Source: Alcanivorax profundi (GTDB lineage Bacteria > Pseudomonadota > Gammaproteobacteria > Pseudomonadales > Alcanivoracaceae). From it: 64,000 bases of DNA. The stretch lies in the NCBI RefSeq assembly GCF_003597125.1, contig NZ_QYYA01000005.1, positions 124,001 to 188,000 of the forward strand. The letters are read 5' to 3'. Made by a program: the position numbers and the translations under genes. This document shows, one piece after another, positions 1 through 8,493 of the stretch (the stretch's first letter is position 1; the number at the start of each line of letters is the position of its first letter). A model generated the notes under the pieces. It was not told the DNA's origin, did not search any database, and saw nothing but the letters and a program-made list of their open reading frames with translations.

Positions 1-209
1 GGTAGTAAGGGCGGGAGAGTTGATCTATGTGGGGCCGTTGGTCACAGGAAATTTGTGTTCACAGGAAGCGGACTTTTCACCGCCGCTCGCGGCCTATCAG
101 GGGCAGGCCTCGGGCAGAGTGTATAACTGGCTGTCAGAAGGCTGCTACTGCCGGCTGGCCCCGGAGCGGCTCCCGTCCGGTTCTGTTCCTTCAGGAGAGA
201 AAAGAAACC
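1..209. other. Upstream region, no gene seen
   Basis: No coding sequence with a plausible start or family match is visible. The open frame of the next gene extends back through here, but its translation is arginine/serine-rich with no membrane or domain character. The first well-placed ribosome binding site (AGGAGAG, 193-199) points to the ATG at 210. The region probably holds the promoter and leader of that gene. Confidence 0.5.
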
Positions 210-647
210 ATGAATAGCGCAATCGTTCTCAAGCTGCATCTGTTCGGGGTGGCATTCTGGCTGGGAGTCGTCGGCGTGGAGTTTTTGCTGGAGCGACGCC
301 GGGCGCTAAGCCGTGAGCATGGCTATCTGGTCGCGCGATTGCATGAGCGCATCGACCTGTGCCTGGAGATGCCGGCCTTCCTGTTGGTGCTGGTAACCGG
401 GTTGTTGCTGCTGGAGGTGGAGCAGCTGTCCGGTGTGTATCTGCTCAAGGTGTTGGCAGGCTTGGTCGCGGTGAGTGGCAATCTGTTGTGCCTGTGGCCG
501 GTTATGTGCCGCAAGCTGGCAGCTGATCGTGGTGACCTGCCGCGCGTGATCCATTATTCGAATGTGATCGACCGGATTTCGGTGGTGGCGATTCCCGCAG
601 GCCTGTTCGCCTTTGCCTGCGGGGTATGGCTGGTGATCAGTCGCTAG
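210..647 (+). CDS. Small integral membrane protein of unknown function
   Basis: A 145-residue protein with about four hydrophobic segments (roughly residues 5-25, 52-72, 76-98 and 118-142), so it should sit in the inner membrane. The start is set by AGGAGAG about 10 bases upstream of the ATG; an upstream extension in the same frame lacks membrane character. I do not recognise a catalytic motif. The arrangement of short helices with scattered Arg/His loops resembles several small uncharacterised membrane families, which is too weak to assign. Its 3' end overlaps the convergent NRDE gene by 11 bp. Confidence 0.75.
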   Translation: MNSAIVLKLHLFGVAFWLGVVGVEFLLERRRALSREHGYLVARLHERIDLCLEMPAFLLVLVTGLLLLEVEQLSGVYLLKVLAGLVAVSGNLLCLWPVMCRKLAADRGDLPRVIHYSNVIDRISVVAIPAGLFAFACGVWLVISR

Positions 648-1392
648 CGGAGGAGGTGTTCACCGCTGTGGCCGGTTGACCGTCTGGCTGCCAGACCTGC
701 TCCAGCATGGCCGGTTCGCCCTGACGGCTGAGCTCCACGGCGCTGCTGGCGCGGGTGCCGTAGGCGGGAGACTGGATAAAGACCGGGGCGACCAGGCGCT
801 CCAGTTCCATGCCCACGCCGGTGTCCGGTAGCACCGTATCGTCCGGTTGATATCGATCGTTAACCACCCACAGCAGTTGCTCCAGCGTGCCGCCAGAGGC
901 AATGGCGTCTGCTAGCCGTTGTTTGCCTCGTAGCACCTTGGGCCAGGGGTCGTCCATCAGGCCGTTGCTGAGGCCATGCAGGCCGGGTACCACAGGTTGG
1001 GGTGGCGCGCCGCGGTTACCCAGATACCAAAGGCTGTCCGGTGTACCCACCAACAGATTGAAGGCGCCGTAATGGGCCTGTTCTGACGCCAGCGCGTGGG
1101 CAAAATTCTCTGGTGTTTGCCGGGATTCCAGAAAGGCGGTGGGTAGCAGACCCCGTGAGCGTTCGCCGGGTTGCCGGTCGGTGATGGGCTCGCGATAGTT
1201 GGTGACTACGGCAAAACGACCGTTGCGATGGATGCCCAGCCAGGTCCCCCCGGCAGTCAGGTCCAGCCCGCAAAAAATATCCCCTCGCCAGCGTGCCGCC
1301 TGCGCAGGGCGGGCATGGAATTCATCGCGGTTGGCGGCCACCCTGAGCGGGGTCGGGCTGTCGGGCTGCCAGTCAAATAGCACGATACACAT
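637..1392 (-). CDS. NRDE family protein (TANGO2-like)
   Basis: A 251-residue protein starting MCIVLF with Cys at position 2 and the family motif Asn-Arg-Asp-Glu at residues 21-24. These define the NRDE (transport and Golgi organisation 2) family, whose cysteine-start fold resembles N-terminal-nucleophile hydrolases. Further family-typical stretches are GGTWLG and VTNYREP in the first third. The ATG at 1392 puts the conserved Cys second; the longer open frame would add 11 unrelated residues. The biochemical role in bacteria is not established; a link to haem or lipid handling has been proposed for eukaryotic relatives. It converges on the preceding gene. Confidence 0.85.
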   Translation of the reverse strand: MCIVLFDWQPDSPTPLRVAANRDEFHARPAQAARWRGDIFCGLDLTAGGTWLGIHRNGRFAVVTNYREPITDRQPGERSRGLLPTAFLESRQTPENFAHALASEQAHYGAFNLLVGTPDSLWYLGNRGAPPQPVVPGLHGLSNGLMDDPWPKVLRGKQRLADAIASGGTLEQLLWVVNDRYQPDDTVLPDTGVGMELERLVAPVFIQSPAYGTRASSAVELSRQGEPAMLEQVWQPDGQPATAVNTSSASD

Positions 1393-1452
1393 AGTCGGGC
1401 CTTCCGGTTTCGGGCCTGCTAGCATACCTGTCTAGAAAATCATTGGCAGTGA

Positions 1453-2268
1453 ATGGGAGAGCGGGTGCTGGAATTGTTTCTGATCTGTCTGGGAGTCGGG
1501 GTGGGGGCTGGCTTGCTGGCCGGAGCCCTGGGGCTGGGCGGTGGGGTGGTGATCGTGCCGGCGCTGATTTTCCTGTTCCACGGATTGGGCTTTGCAGATG
1601 ATCTGGTCGCCAAGATGGCCGTGGCGACCTCACTCAGCACCATCATCATTACCTCCATCAGCGCGGTGCGTACTCATCACAAGGCGGGCTTTGTCCGCTG
1701 GCCGCTGGCGTTCCGGCTGGGGGTGGGGATTGTGCTGGGGGCGTTTGCCGGTGCGTTCATTGCTGATGCCATGAAAGGGGAACTGCTGACCCGCTTGTTT
1801 GGTCTGTTTGCCATGCTGATCGCCTTGCAGATGTTGCTGGTCGGGCAGAAGGCGGTCGATGCGTCCTTGCCGGAGCGAGTCCCCGGGGCGGTGGGGCTCG
1901 GGATCGCCGGGGTGCTGATCGGCACGGGCTCTGCGATTTTCGGTATTGGTGGTGGCTCCCTGACGGTGCCTTTTCTCAGCTGGTGTCGCCTGAAAATGCA
2001 GCAGGCGGTGGCTATCTCATCGGCCTGCGGGTTGCCCATTGCGGTGGCGGGGACGGTGGGCTTTGCCGTGGCCGGCTGGGATGAGCATCATCTGCCTGAG
2101 GGGGCGCTCGGTTATGTGTTTTTACCCGCCACAGCCGGTATAGTGCTCACCAGTTTTCCGTTTGCCCGGCTGGCTGCCCGGCTCAGTCACCGTTTGCCGT
2201 CCGCGACCCTGAAGCGGGTATTTGCGGTGGTGCTGTTTGTGTTGGGTGTGAATCTGGCCTTTGGATAG
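1453..2268 (+). CDS. Sulfite/organosulfonate exporter TauE/SafE family
   Basis: A 271-residue polytopic membrane protein with about eight hydrophobic segments and the Gly-rich first helix GALGLGGGVVIVPAL. A second Gly-rich repeat near residue 165 reads GIGGGSLTVPFL. This two-fold repeat is the hallmark of the TauE/SafE (DUF81) permeases, which move small sulfur-containing or other organic anions across the inner membrane. The substrate cannot be read from sequence. It stops 6 bp before lgt, so the two are probably co-transcribed. The start is somewhat uncertain, since no strong ribosome site precedes the ATG. Confidence 0.88.
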   Translation: MGERVLELFLICLGVGVGAGLLAGALGLGGGVVIVPALIFLFHGLGFADDLVAKMAVATSLSTIIITSISAVRTHHKAGFVRWPLAFRLGVGIVLGAFAGAFIADAMKGELLTRLFGLFAMLIALQMLLVGQKAVDASLPERVPGAVGLGIAGVLIGTGSAIFGIGGGSLTVPFLSWCRLKMQQAVAISSACGLPIAVAGTVGFAVAGWDEHHLPEGALGYVFLPATAGIVLTSFPFARLAARLSHRLPSATLKRVFAVVLFVLGVNLAFG

Positions 2269-2274
2269 GACGCT

Positions 2275-3078
2275 ATGGAATTTCCTGTGATTGATCCGGT
2301 GGCCATCGCCATCGGCCCGTTGAAGGTCCACTGGTATGGGCTGATGTACATGATCGGCTTCGCGGCGGCCTGGTGGCTGGGCACCGTGCGTGCCAAGGCG
2401 CCGAACTCGGGCTGGACCCGGGATCAGGTGAGCGACCTGGTGTTCTATGGCGCCATGGGGGTCATTCTGGGTGGTCGTCTGGGCTACGTATTCTTCTATA
2501 ATTTCAGCAAGTTTCTGGCTGACCCGGTGTGGTTGTTCAAGGTCTGGGACGGTGGCATGAGCTTCCACGGTGGCGCCATCGGGGTGCTGGTAGCGTTTGC
2601 CCTGTTTGCCCGCAAGACCGACAAGCGTTTCTTTACCGTGGCCGATTTCATGGTGCCCATGGTGCCGATCGGGCTGGCTACCGGCCGCTTTGGCAACTTT
2701 ATCAATGCCGAGCTGTGGGGGCGGACCAGTGATGTGCCATGGGCCATGGTATTTCCGACTGACCCGGATCGCCTTCCCCGGCACCCCTCACAGCTTTATG
2801 AGTGCCTGCTGGAAGGAGTGGTGCTGTTTATCGTGCTGTGGGTCTACTCGGCAAAACCGCGCCCGGCCGGGGCGGTGACGGGCCTGTTTGGGGTCGGCTA
2901 CGGGGCGGCACGGACCTTTGTGGAATTCTTCCGCGAGCCGGATGCCCATATCGGCTATCTGGCTGGTGGGTGGCTGACCATGGGGATGCTGTTGAGCATT
3001 CCGATGATTATTCTCGGTATCGCCATGATGGTATGGGCGTATCGAACCGACGATCGCCAGGCGATGGTGAAAGGGTGA
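2275..3078 (+). CDS. lgt: Prolipoprotein diacylglyceryl transferase
   Basis: Lgt transfers diacylglyceryl from phosphatidylglycerol to the lipobox cysteine of prolipoproteins at the inner membrane, the first step of lipoprotein maturation. The 267-residue length is normal. The signature [14 protein letters not shown] lies at residues 137-150, and the conserved HGG loop is at 98-100 (MSFHGGAIG). Seven membrane segments are visible. It lies between the TauE-type exporter and thyA with gaps of 6 and 4 bp; the lgt-thyA pair is conserved in many proteobacteria. Confidence 0.97.
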   Translation: MEFPVIDPVAIAIGPLKVHWYGLMYMIGFAAAWWLGTVRAKAPNSGWTRDQVSDLVFYGAMGVILGGRLGYVFFYNFSKFLADPVWLFKVWDGGMSFHGGAIGVLVAFALFARKTDKRFFTVADFMVPMVPIGLATGRFGNFINAELWGRTSDVPWAMVFPTDPDRLPRHPSQLYECLLEGVVLFIVLWVYSAKPRPAGAVTGLFGVGYGAARTFVEFFREPDAHIGYLAGGWLTMGMLLSIPMIILGIAMMVWAYRTDDRQAMVKG

Positions 3079-3082
3079 CGGC

Positions 3083-3916
3083 ATGAAGCAATATCTTGAT
3101 CTACTGCGCCATGTGCGTGATCACGGCACGTTCAAGGAAGACCGCACCGGCACCGGCACTTATGCGGTGTTCGGCTACCAGATGCGCTATGACCTGAGCG
3201 AGGGTTTCCCCATGCTCACCACCAAGAAACTGCATCTGCGTTCGATTATTCACGAGCTGCTGTGGTTTCTGTCCGGTGACACCAATATCCGTTACCTGAA
3301 AGAAAATGGCGTCTCTATCTGGGATGAGTGGGCGACCCCCGACGGCGAGCTGGGGCCAGTGTACGGCGAGCAATGGCGTAGCTGGAAAACCCCGGATGGA
3401 CAGGTTATCGACCAGATCACCCAGGTGCTGGACGAGATCAAGCGCAACCCGGATTCCCGTCGTCTGGTGGTCAGCGCCTGGAACCCGGCGGTGCTGCCAG
3501 ATCCGGCCATTTCCCCGGATGCCAATGCCGCGGCGGGCAAGCAGGCGCTGCCGCCCTGTCACTGCCTGTTCCAGTTCTATGTGGCGGACGGCAAGTTGAG
3601 CTGCCAGCTATACCAGCGCAGCGGAGACATCTTTCTGGGCGTGCCTTTCAATATTGCCTCTTACGCGCTGCTGACCTTGATGATGGCGCAGGTCTGCGGC
3701 CTCGAGCCCGGTGACTTTGTGCACACCCTGGGGGATGCGCACCTGTACTCCAACCATCTGGAGCAGGCCGATACCCAGCTGGCCCGTACGCCCCGTGCGC
3801 TACCGACCATGACTCTTAATCCCGGGGTGAAAGACCTGTTTGCCTTCACCTTCGAGGATTTCACCCTGAGTGATTACGACCCCCACGCCCATATCAAGGC
3901 GCCTGTGGCGATCTAA
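3083..3916 (+). CDS. thyA: Thymidylate synthase
   Basis: Converts dUMP to dTMP using methylene-tetrahydrofolate as one-carbon donor and reductant, in the cytoplasm. The catalytic Cys is residue 159 in [10 protein letters not shown]; the N-terminal RTGTGT phosphate loop (21-26) and the C-terminal IKAPVAI end are intact. At 277 residues it is about 13 longer than the 264-residue E. coli enzyme. The extra residues sit just before the active-site Cys, around 138-154 (rich in Ala, Pro and Asp), as an insertion loop. The downstream folA recycles the dihydrofolate it makes. Confidence 0.97.
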   Translation: MKQYLDLLRHVRDHGTFKEDRTGTGTYAVFGYQMRYDLSEGFPMLTTKKLHLRSIIHELLWFLSGDTNIRYLKENGVSIWDEWATPDGELGPVYGEQWRSWKTPDGQVIDQITQVLDEIKRNPDSRRLVVSAWNPAVLPDPAISPDANAAAGKQALPPCHCLFQFYVADGKLSCQLYQRSGDIFLGVPFNIASYALLTLMMAQVCGLEPGDFVHTLGDAHLYSNHLEQADTQLARTPRALPTMTLNPGVKDLFAFTFEDFTLSDYDPHAHIKAPVAI

Positions 3917-3928
3917 TAACGCCTGCCC

Positions 3929-3968
3929 GCTTCACGCATACACGCCAACACGCGTGATGCGTGAAAGC
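3929..3968. terminator. Long hairpin between thyA and folA
   Basis: An imperfect stem of about 15 bp: GCTTCACGCAT and CACG on the left pair with CGTGATGCGTGAAAGC on the right around a short loop. There is no T-run, so it is not a clear intrinsic terminator. It may stabilise or attenuate the thyA transcript before folA. Confidence 0.4.
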
Positions 3969-3992
3969 GTGGTGCGAGTAAGTGAGGTTTGA

Positions 3993-4502
3993 ATGTCCAT
4001 TCGACTTTCCATGATGGTGGCCAAGGCCAGTAACAACGTGATTGGCCGGGATAACAAGCTGCCCTGGTATCTGCCCAACGATCTCAAGTATTTCAAGCAG
4101 GTCACCTTTGGCAAGCCGGTAATCATGGGGCGCAAGACCTGGGAATCCCTCAAGGGGCCCTTGCCCGGCCGGACCAACATCGTCATTACCCGCCAGCCGG
4201 ATTATCTGGCCGACGGCGCCAAGGTGGTCGCGAGCCTGGATGACGCAGTGGCCATGGCGGAAAACGTGGCCTTCATCGAGGGCCAGGAAGAGGCGGTGAT
4301 CATGGGGGGGGCGGAGATCTACTCACTGGCCTTGCCGCAGGCAGACCGTCTGTATCTCACCGAGGTACATGCCAATGTAGAGGGCGACACATTCTTCCCG
4401 GAATACGATGCGTCCGAGTGGCAGCAAATCGCCCGCGAAGACTTTGTCGCTGAAGGCCCCAACCCCTACGACTATTCGTTTGTTGTCTACGAAAGACAAT
4501 AG
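3993..4502 (+). CDS. folA: Dihydrofolate reductase
   Basis: Reduces dihydrofolate to tetrahydrofolate with NADPH, regenerating the cofactor consumed by ThyA. The 169-residue protein has the typical N-terminal half: ViGrdNkLPW around residues 17-26 (Met20-type loop), the acidic residue in LPNDLKYF, and the GRKTWESL NADPH-binding segment near residue 47. The C-terminal strand ends in YSFVVYERQ. It follows thyA by 76 bp, the usual arrangement. Confidence 0.96.
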   Translation: MSIRLSMMVAKASNNVIGRDNKLPWYLPNDLKYFKQVTFGKPVIMGRKTWESLKGPLPGRTNIVITRQPDYLADGAKVVASLDDAVAMAENVAFIEGQEEAVIMGGAEIYSLALPQADRLYLTEVHANVEGDTFFPEYDASEWQQIAREDFVAEGPNPYDYSFVVYERQ

Positions 4503-4768
4503 CAACACGTTCGTGATTGGAATGGTTAGGGCCTAAAGGTTTGCCGGTTTCCCCAAAGACCGGAAGGCGCCTTCATTCCGAAGAACCGAAAAGACTGCCA
4601 GAGCGTTGAGTGCGGCGCCGATAAATAACCAGTCACCTGGTAGGAGTATGGCGAAGCGGAGTCATGCACAGAGGGATGCCCGAAGGGAGAGCGAAGAGAA
4701 TAACCCTGCTTGCATGGTGTACCGAGCTGGACCTCGAGCCCTATTTCAAACCCCTCGTCGCTCCTGCC
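4503..4768. other. Intergenic region, no gene seen
   Basis: It lies between the convergent folA and OsmC genes. Short open frames occur on the plus strand, but their translations are Arg/Ser/Pro-rich and resemble no family. No clear terminator with a T-run was found. Confidence 0.4.
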
Positions 4769-5191
4769 TCACCCCCGAGGTTCAATCACAACCTCACTCT
4801 TGATCGACTGCGCGATAAAGCATTTCTCATGGGCTTTTTGATGTAGCGCCTGAATGGCGGCACTGTCGGGTTGGGCGTTTTTGAATGTGACCAGCGGTTG
4901 AAGTGTGACCTGCTTTACGTAGATTTTTGCCTGATCATTCTGGCCAAGGATGGCTTGTGGATCGTCATCGTAACTGGCTACGGCCAGCCCTTCACGGGCA
5001 GCTTCGGTCAGGAATGACAACAGATGGCAGCTCGCCAGTGCGGCAATGAAGGCTTCTTCCGGTTCCATGAATTCCTGCTGGCCATGATGGCCGTCCACCA
5101 CCCGTACCTCATTGCCGTCGGCCAAGTGCCACAGATAGTGATCCTGGTCGCCGTGATCGGTCCAGCTCAGGTGCATGGTATGTTGCGGCAC
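4769..5191 (-). CDS. OsmC/Ohr family protein
   Basis: A 140-residue OsmC-fold protein; the family contains thiol-dependent peroxidases that reduce organic hydroperoxides. Two candidate redox cysteines are in place: Cys55 in ALASCHLL and Cys124 in HEKCFIAQS, at the spacing typical of the family. The N-terminal pattern QHTMHLSW is the usual first strand. A GTG start at 5191, preceded by GGGGAAG, gives the normal family length; ATG starts upstream (5269) or downstream (5176) are possible. It is probably monocistronic. The substrate is not predictable. Confidence 0.85.
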   Translation of the reverse strand: MPQHTMHLSWTDHGDQDHYLWHLADGNEVRVVDGHHGQQEFMEPEEAFIAALASCHLLSFLTEAAREGLAVASYDDDPQAILGQNDQAKIYVKQVTLQPLVTFKNAQPDSAAIQALHQKAHEKCFIAQSIKSEVVIEPRG

Positions 5192-5290
5192 GAAATCTTC
5201 CCCGGTGAATGCATTTCCTGAAAGTATGCCACTAATCCGGAGGAATGCCATGGCCGCAATTGTGCGCAATGGTAACGGTTTGGTGTGCCC

Positions 5291-5971
5291 TTATGCCTCG
5301 GGCGCGCCGGACAGTTCCCAGTAGCGAAAAACAGCCACATTCATGCCGGTGGCAAGCAGACTGACGGGCAGGGCAATCAGCAAATTGGCCGCGGCAGTGT
5401 GGCTGACCAGAGTGCTGATCAGTTGTGCCAGACTGCTGCTGGCTAGCAGATATGCGATGAAAACCATTACGACCATCAGCAGCAGGGGCCACTGCTGGCG
5501 CTCGGTCATGGTGAAGGACTGCCGGATGGCCTGAATGGGGTTGTGCCGGTGCAGTACCACCAGATAAGGAGCAAAACTCAGGCGGGTGTAGACCCACAGT
5601 GCCGGGAAAAAGAAGGCCATCCAGCCCAGTGCGACACCAATGGCCATGATTGCGTAGGTGGCCAGCAGAGCCGGGAACATGAGCAGGGCAGGAGCCATGC
5701 AGGCGACCAGACCGGCCGGTTTGCCGGTGCGGGCAGCGGCGATCTGGCTGATGACGGTGCCTTCTGCCAAGGGGCGCATCAGTAACACCAGCGCCAGGCT
5801 GATGCCGCTGACTTCCAGGGCGCCATCGGCGGTCTCCGGCAATGCCAGAGTGACGCCAAACAGCCACTGCACCGCCTCGCCCATCAAGGCAAAGGGGGCG
5901 GTGACCAGAAACAATGGCCCAAGGTTGTGCCACCAGAAATAGAGAATTTCACGAAAACGTTGACCAAGCAT
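5291..5971 (-). CDS. YciC-like integral membrane protein
   Basis: A 226-residue protein with about six hydrophobic segments and a short cytoplasmic N-terminus (MLGQRFREILYFWW). The layout resembles the YciC/UPF0259 family of inner-membrane proteins: a central FFPALWVYTRLSFAPYLVV segment followed by an amphipathic stretch with NPIQAIRQSF and two more helices. No function is established for that family. The match is by architecture and short motif only. The neighbours give no functional hint. Confidence 0.6.
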   Translation of the reverse strand: MLGQRFREILYFWWHNLGPLFLVTAPFALMGEAVQWLFGVTLALPETADGALEVSGISLALVLLMRPLAEGTVISQIAAARTGKPAGLVACMAPALLMFPALLATYAIMAIGVALGWMAFFFPALWVYTRLSFAPYLVVLHRHNPIQAIRQSFTMTERQQWPLLLMVVMVFIAYLLASSSLAQLISTLVSHTAAANLLIALPVSLLATGMNVAVFRYWELSGAPEA

Positions 5972-6066
5972 GGTTTGCCGCCGATTCAGTCGACAGAAAA
6001 GGTGGCGCCACCATACGACAGCGTTGAAGCCTTTACCAGACTACTGGCCTCGCGGTTGAGGCCTGG

Positions 6067-6585
6067 TTACCACCAGTACTTGCCCCAGTTCTCCGGGTTG
6101 GCCCAGAACCGGGGGTTGTTCCAGTTGCGCTGGAAGTTGTAGTCGTCCAGGTCATAGCTGTAGATGTCGAGGGAGCGGCCGTCCTGAGCGAAGTGTCCCT
6201 GCTGCCGGCAGCCCAGTGCCAGGAAACCGTTGCTGGGCCAGCGCAGTTTCTGCGGGGCCAGGGCGGGTTGGTACACCGCCACCACGGAATCCGTGTGCAG
6301 GTTACGCAGCAATCCCATCAGCGCTTCACCCTCCTGGTGCGTCATGTATTCGAGCTGATCGGCAACAATCGCCATATCAATCCGCTGGATGTCTTCCAGC
6401 GCCTTGAACGGGTTTTGTTCCTGGATTTCGATCAGTTCGCAGTCGTGGTCTTTGCACCACTGACTGACGACGGGGATGGGATTCAGGCTGACAGAGACGA
6501 TGGAGCGTGGCTGGTGGCTGTCGAGAATAGCGGCCAGACGCTCCTGCGGGGTTTCGGTCATGGGTTGTGCCATTGCGGTATTCAT
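6067..6585 (-). CDS. DUF6231-type protein of unknown function
   Basis: A 172-residue soluble protein with a Rossmann-like first part (SIVSVSLNP, then IDMAIVADQLEYM) and a striking aromatic C-terminus ending NPENWGKYWW. It resembles an uncharacterised Pseudomonas/Alcanivorax family that looks like a degenerate nucleotide-binding or methyltransferase-like fold. The start is placed at MNTAMAQ; a further Met 8 residues in (MTETPQ) is also possible. It is divergent from the hemP transcription unit, with about 200 bp of shared upstream DNA carrying a Fur box. Confidence 0.55.
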   Translation of the reverse strand: MNTAMAQPMTETPQERLAAILDSHQPRSIVSVSLNPIPVVSQWCKDHDCELIEIQEQNPFKALEDIQRIDMAIVADQLEYMTHQEGEALMGLLRNLHTDSVVAVYQPALAPQKLRWPSNGFLALGCRQQGHFAQDGRSLDIYSYDLDDYNFQRNWNNPRFWANPENWGKYWW

Positions 6586-6729
6586 GGTTTTCAGTCTACC
6601 CCCAAAAACAGGGGCTTTCGAGTGTCGGGAATGCAAACCCCGGTCAGGTTTTCGTTACCTTTTACGTTCTCTTTTTTGCGGCCTTTGCACACAGAAATGC
6701 GACCCGGTTCAGAAAAACAGAAAAGACCG

Positions 6730-6758
6730 TTGACGTCTGTCCAATCAATAATGATAAT
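6730..6758 (+). promoter_or_regulatory. Sigma-70-type promoter of hemP
   Basis: The -35 box TTGACG (6730-6735) and -10 box GATAAT (6753-6758) are separated by exactly 17 bp. The ATG of hemP follows about 30 bp later. The -10 hexamer lies inside the predicted Fur box. Confidence 0.75.
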
Positions 6759-6765
6759 GATTCTC
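6747..6765 (+). promoter_or_regulatory. Fur box
   Basis: The 19-bp sequence AATAATGATAATGATTCTC matches 16 of 19 positions of the classical Fur consensus GATAATGATAATCATTATC. It covers the -10 box, so iron-loaded Fur would be expected to block transcription of hemP and the gene behind it. Confidence 0.8.
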
Positions 6766-6787
6766 ATATACAGACAAGGAGGCCAGC

Positions 6788-6964
6788 ATGTCCCAGCTCA
6801 AGAAGAATGTGACCACTACCACCCGTCGTGTTTCCATCAATGCGGAAAGTAGCGTTGCCAGCAGTCTGCTGCTGAACCATCAGGGCAAGTTGTGGATCGA
6901 GCACGCCGGTGAACGCTACCTGCTACGTCGCACGTCCAACAACCGTTTAATCCTGACCAAGTGA
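6788..6964 (+). CDS. hemP: Hemin uptake protein HemP
   Basis: A 58-residue protein ending in the HemP family signature: WIEHAGERYLLRRT followed by NNRLILTK. HemP is a small conserved protein of haem-uptake loci; in some bacteria it acts as an activator needed for induction of the haem receptor. A perfect AAGGAGG lies 5 bases before the ATG (6776-6782). A strong promoter with a Fur box precedes it, so it should be expressed under iron limitation. A GGGCCCC/GGGGCCC hairpin (6973-6991) lies just behind it and may tune expression of the following gene. Confidence 0.9.
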   Translation: MSQLKKNVTTTTRRVSINAESSVASSLLLNHQGKLWIEHAGERYLLRRTSNNRLILTK

Positions 6965-7127
6965 ATGTCGCTGGGCCCCCCGTTGGGGCCCGGCACGGGG
7001 GTGGTGGTGTGCCGCCACTCTCAACCCTTTCTCCCTGACGTGGATCGCCAGCCGCCGCCAGCTTTCCACACCTAATATCATGCCCGGACGGACACGACGC
7101 TCCACCGGGTGGCGAACTGGAGGCAGC

Positions 7128-8090
7128 ATGTCAGTGATGACGTGGCCCTCGGCGCCGGCGGCCTCTCCTCTGCTACGACAGTGCGGCGCCGCTCTCGGCG
7201 ACCGGGTTCTGCGGTTACAGGATGAACCGCTGGCCATTCTCAAAGCCCTTTACCGGCTGGGCGCATTGGTGGTGACCACCTTCAGTGCGGGCTCGAAAGT
7301 CTCCCAGAATATGCACTACCCGGCGTTCAGTGATGGCGAGTGGTGGCTGGAATCGGTGGGGGATCGATGTCGCCTACGCCAGAGCCTGCAGCCCGCCCAA
7401 TGGCATTCGGTGTTGGCGGTGCTGGAGCCCACGGGGCCGTTACCGGCGCGCAGCCTGCTGTTTCTTGATCGCCAGGGGCAGCCGCTCCAGCAGGTGGCGG
7501 TGGCGCCAGACAGTGGCGGCCTGGCGTTTGAAGAGTTGGTCTGCGCCATGCTGCACCCCGATCAGAAATCCCTGAATCTGCCCTGCGGGTTTCCGCGCCT
7601 GCTGCGCAGCAAGCTGGGCCCTTTGAGTGAGCTGGAGCGCGACTGGGCCGGCAGCCATGACGATGAAGATTTCACCCAGTTGCTGGCGCGCTGCCACGAT
7701 CAACGTTCGGTGTTGTATGAGTCTGTGCGCGACAGTTTCGCCTGTCAGGTACGCGCGGAAACCCTGCCCGCCGTATTGGGTGAGGCCGCCAGTCGGGATT
7801 CGGCGACCACCTTGTGTATCGGTAACCAGGGCGTACGGTTATGCATGACGGCCCCTTGGTCATCGCCGCGTTGGCAGGGCAATCACTGCCACCTTGCCCA
7901 CAATGGTGCGCTGGTATCGCTGGATATGTCGCAGATGCACAGCCTGTGGCGCTTGCGTAAACCGGCTGAGGGTCAGGTGGTGACGGCGCTGGAAGCGCTG
8001 GATGAACAAGGTGACTGGCTGTGGACGCTCTCCGCCGGCGAGGGAGAGGCCTCGTGGCGGGAGTTGTTACGCGATAGCGTGATTCGATAG
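7128..8090 (+). CDS. HemS/HmuS-like haem-handling protein (divergent)
   Basis: A 320-residue cytoplasmic protein with an internal two-fold repeat (about residues 15-140 and 200-318), as in HemS/ChuS/HmuS haem-degrading or haem-transfer proteins. The clearest family signal is in the second half: LWRLRKPAEGQVVTALEALD, followed by WRELL. The assignment is supported by hemP and a Fur box directly upstream. It is divergent: I cannot place the usual haem-ligating His with certainty, so it could bind haem without degrading it. The start is the ATG with GGAGG at 7119-7123. An intrinsic terminator follows. Confidence 0.65.
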   Translation: MSVMTWPSAPAASPLLRQCGAALGDRVLRLQDEPLAILKALYRLGALVVTTFSAGSKVSQNMHYPAFSDGEWWLESVGDRCRLRQSLQPAQWHSVLAVLEPTGPLPARSLLFLDRQGQPLQQVAVAPDSGGLAFEELVCAMLHPDQKSLNLPCGFPRLLRSKLGPLSELERDWAGSHDDEDFTQLLARCHDQRSVLYESVRDSFACQVRAETLPAVLGEAASRDSATTLCIGNQGVRLCMTAPWSSPRWQGNHCHLAHNGALVSLDMSQMHSLWRLRKPAEGQVVTALEALDEQGDWLWTLSAGEGEASWRELLRDSVIR

Positions 8091-8114
8091 CGACGGACTG
8101 CAAGGCGAAAAGGC

Positions 8115-8137
8115 GGGGCTGGGAAGGCCCCTTTTTT
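8115..8137 (+). terminator. Intrinsic terminator of the hemP unit
   Basis: Stem GGGGC (8115-8119) pairs with GCCCC (8127-8131) across a 7-base loop and is followed by six T. It ends the Fur-controlled unit before the convergent yqcC-like gene. Confidence 0.75.
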
Positions 8138-8163
8138 GGGTTCATCGCGCATTAGTGTGGTGT

Positions 8164-8493
8164 TCAGAAGTGGTCGTCGAAGGCTTTCAGCAGACGAATC
8201 ACTTCGCTGACATCCTGCTCCATTTCCTTGAGCGCTTCCTCCGCCATGGGGGCCACATCACAGCTGGCAGGCAAGGGTGCGCCGGCATCCAGAATGGCGC
8301 GAAAACGGGCCACGAAGACCCACTGCAACCACTCACTGAAATTCATTGTGTCGGCGAAGAAGGGCGTCTGACTCTCGAAGGCGGACGGCGCGGGCGGCTG
8401 GGTAGACCACAGATCCCGGGCATCCAGCTCGGTTTGCAGGGCATCGAGCAGGTTGAGCAGAGCGGTGTGTTTTTTCGTCGCAGCGTCATTCAT
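8164..8493 (-). CDS. YqcC-like (DUF446) protein
   Basis: A 109-residue helical protein of the DUF446/YqcC family, recognised from its N-terminal LLNLLDALQTELDARDLWS and central FFADTMNFSEWLQWVF. The function is unknown; in enterobacteria yqcC sits beside truC. The ATG overlaps the stop of yigB by 8 bp, indicating translational coupling to the xerC-yigB unit. Length is normal for the family. Confidence 0.85.
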   Translation of the reverse strand: MNDAATKKHTALLNLLDALQTELDARDLWSTQPPAPSAFESQTPFFADTMNFSEWLQWVFVARFRAILDAGAPLPASCDVAPMAEEALKEMEQDVSEVIRLLKAFDDHF

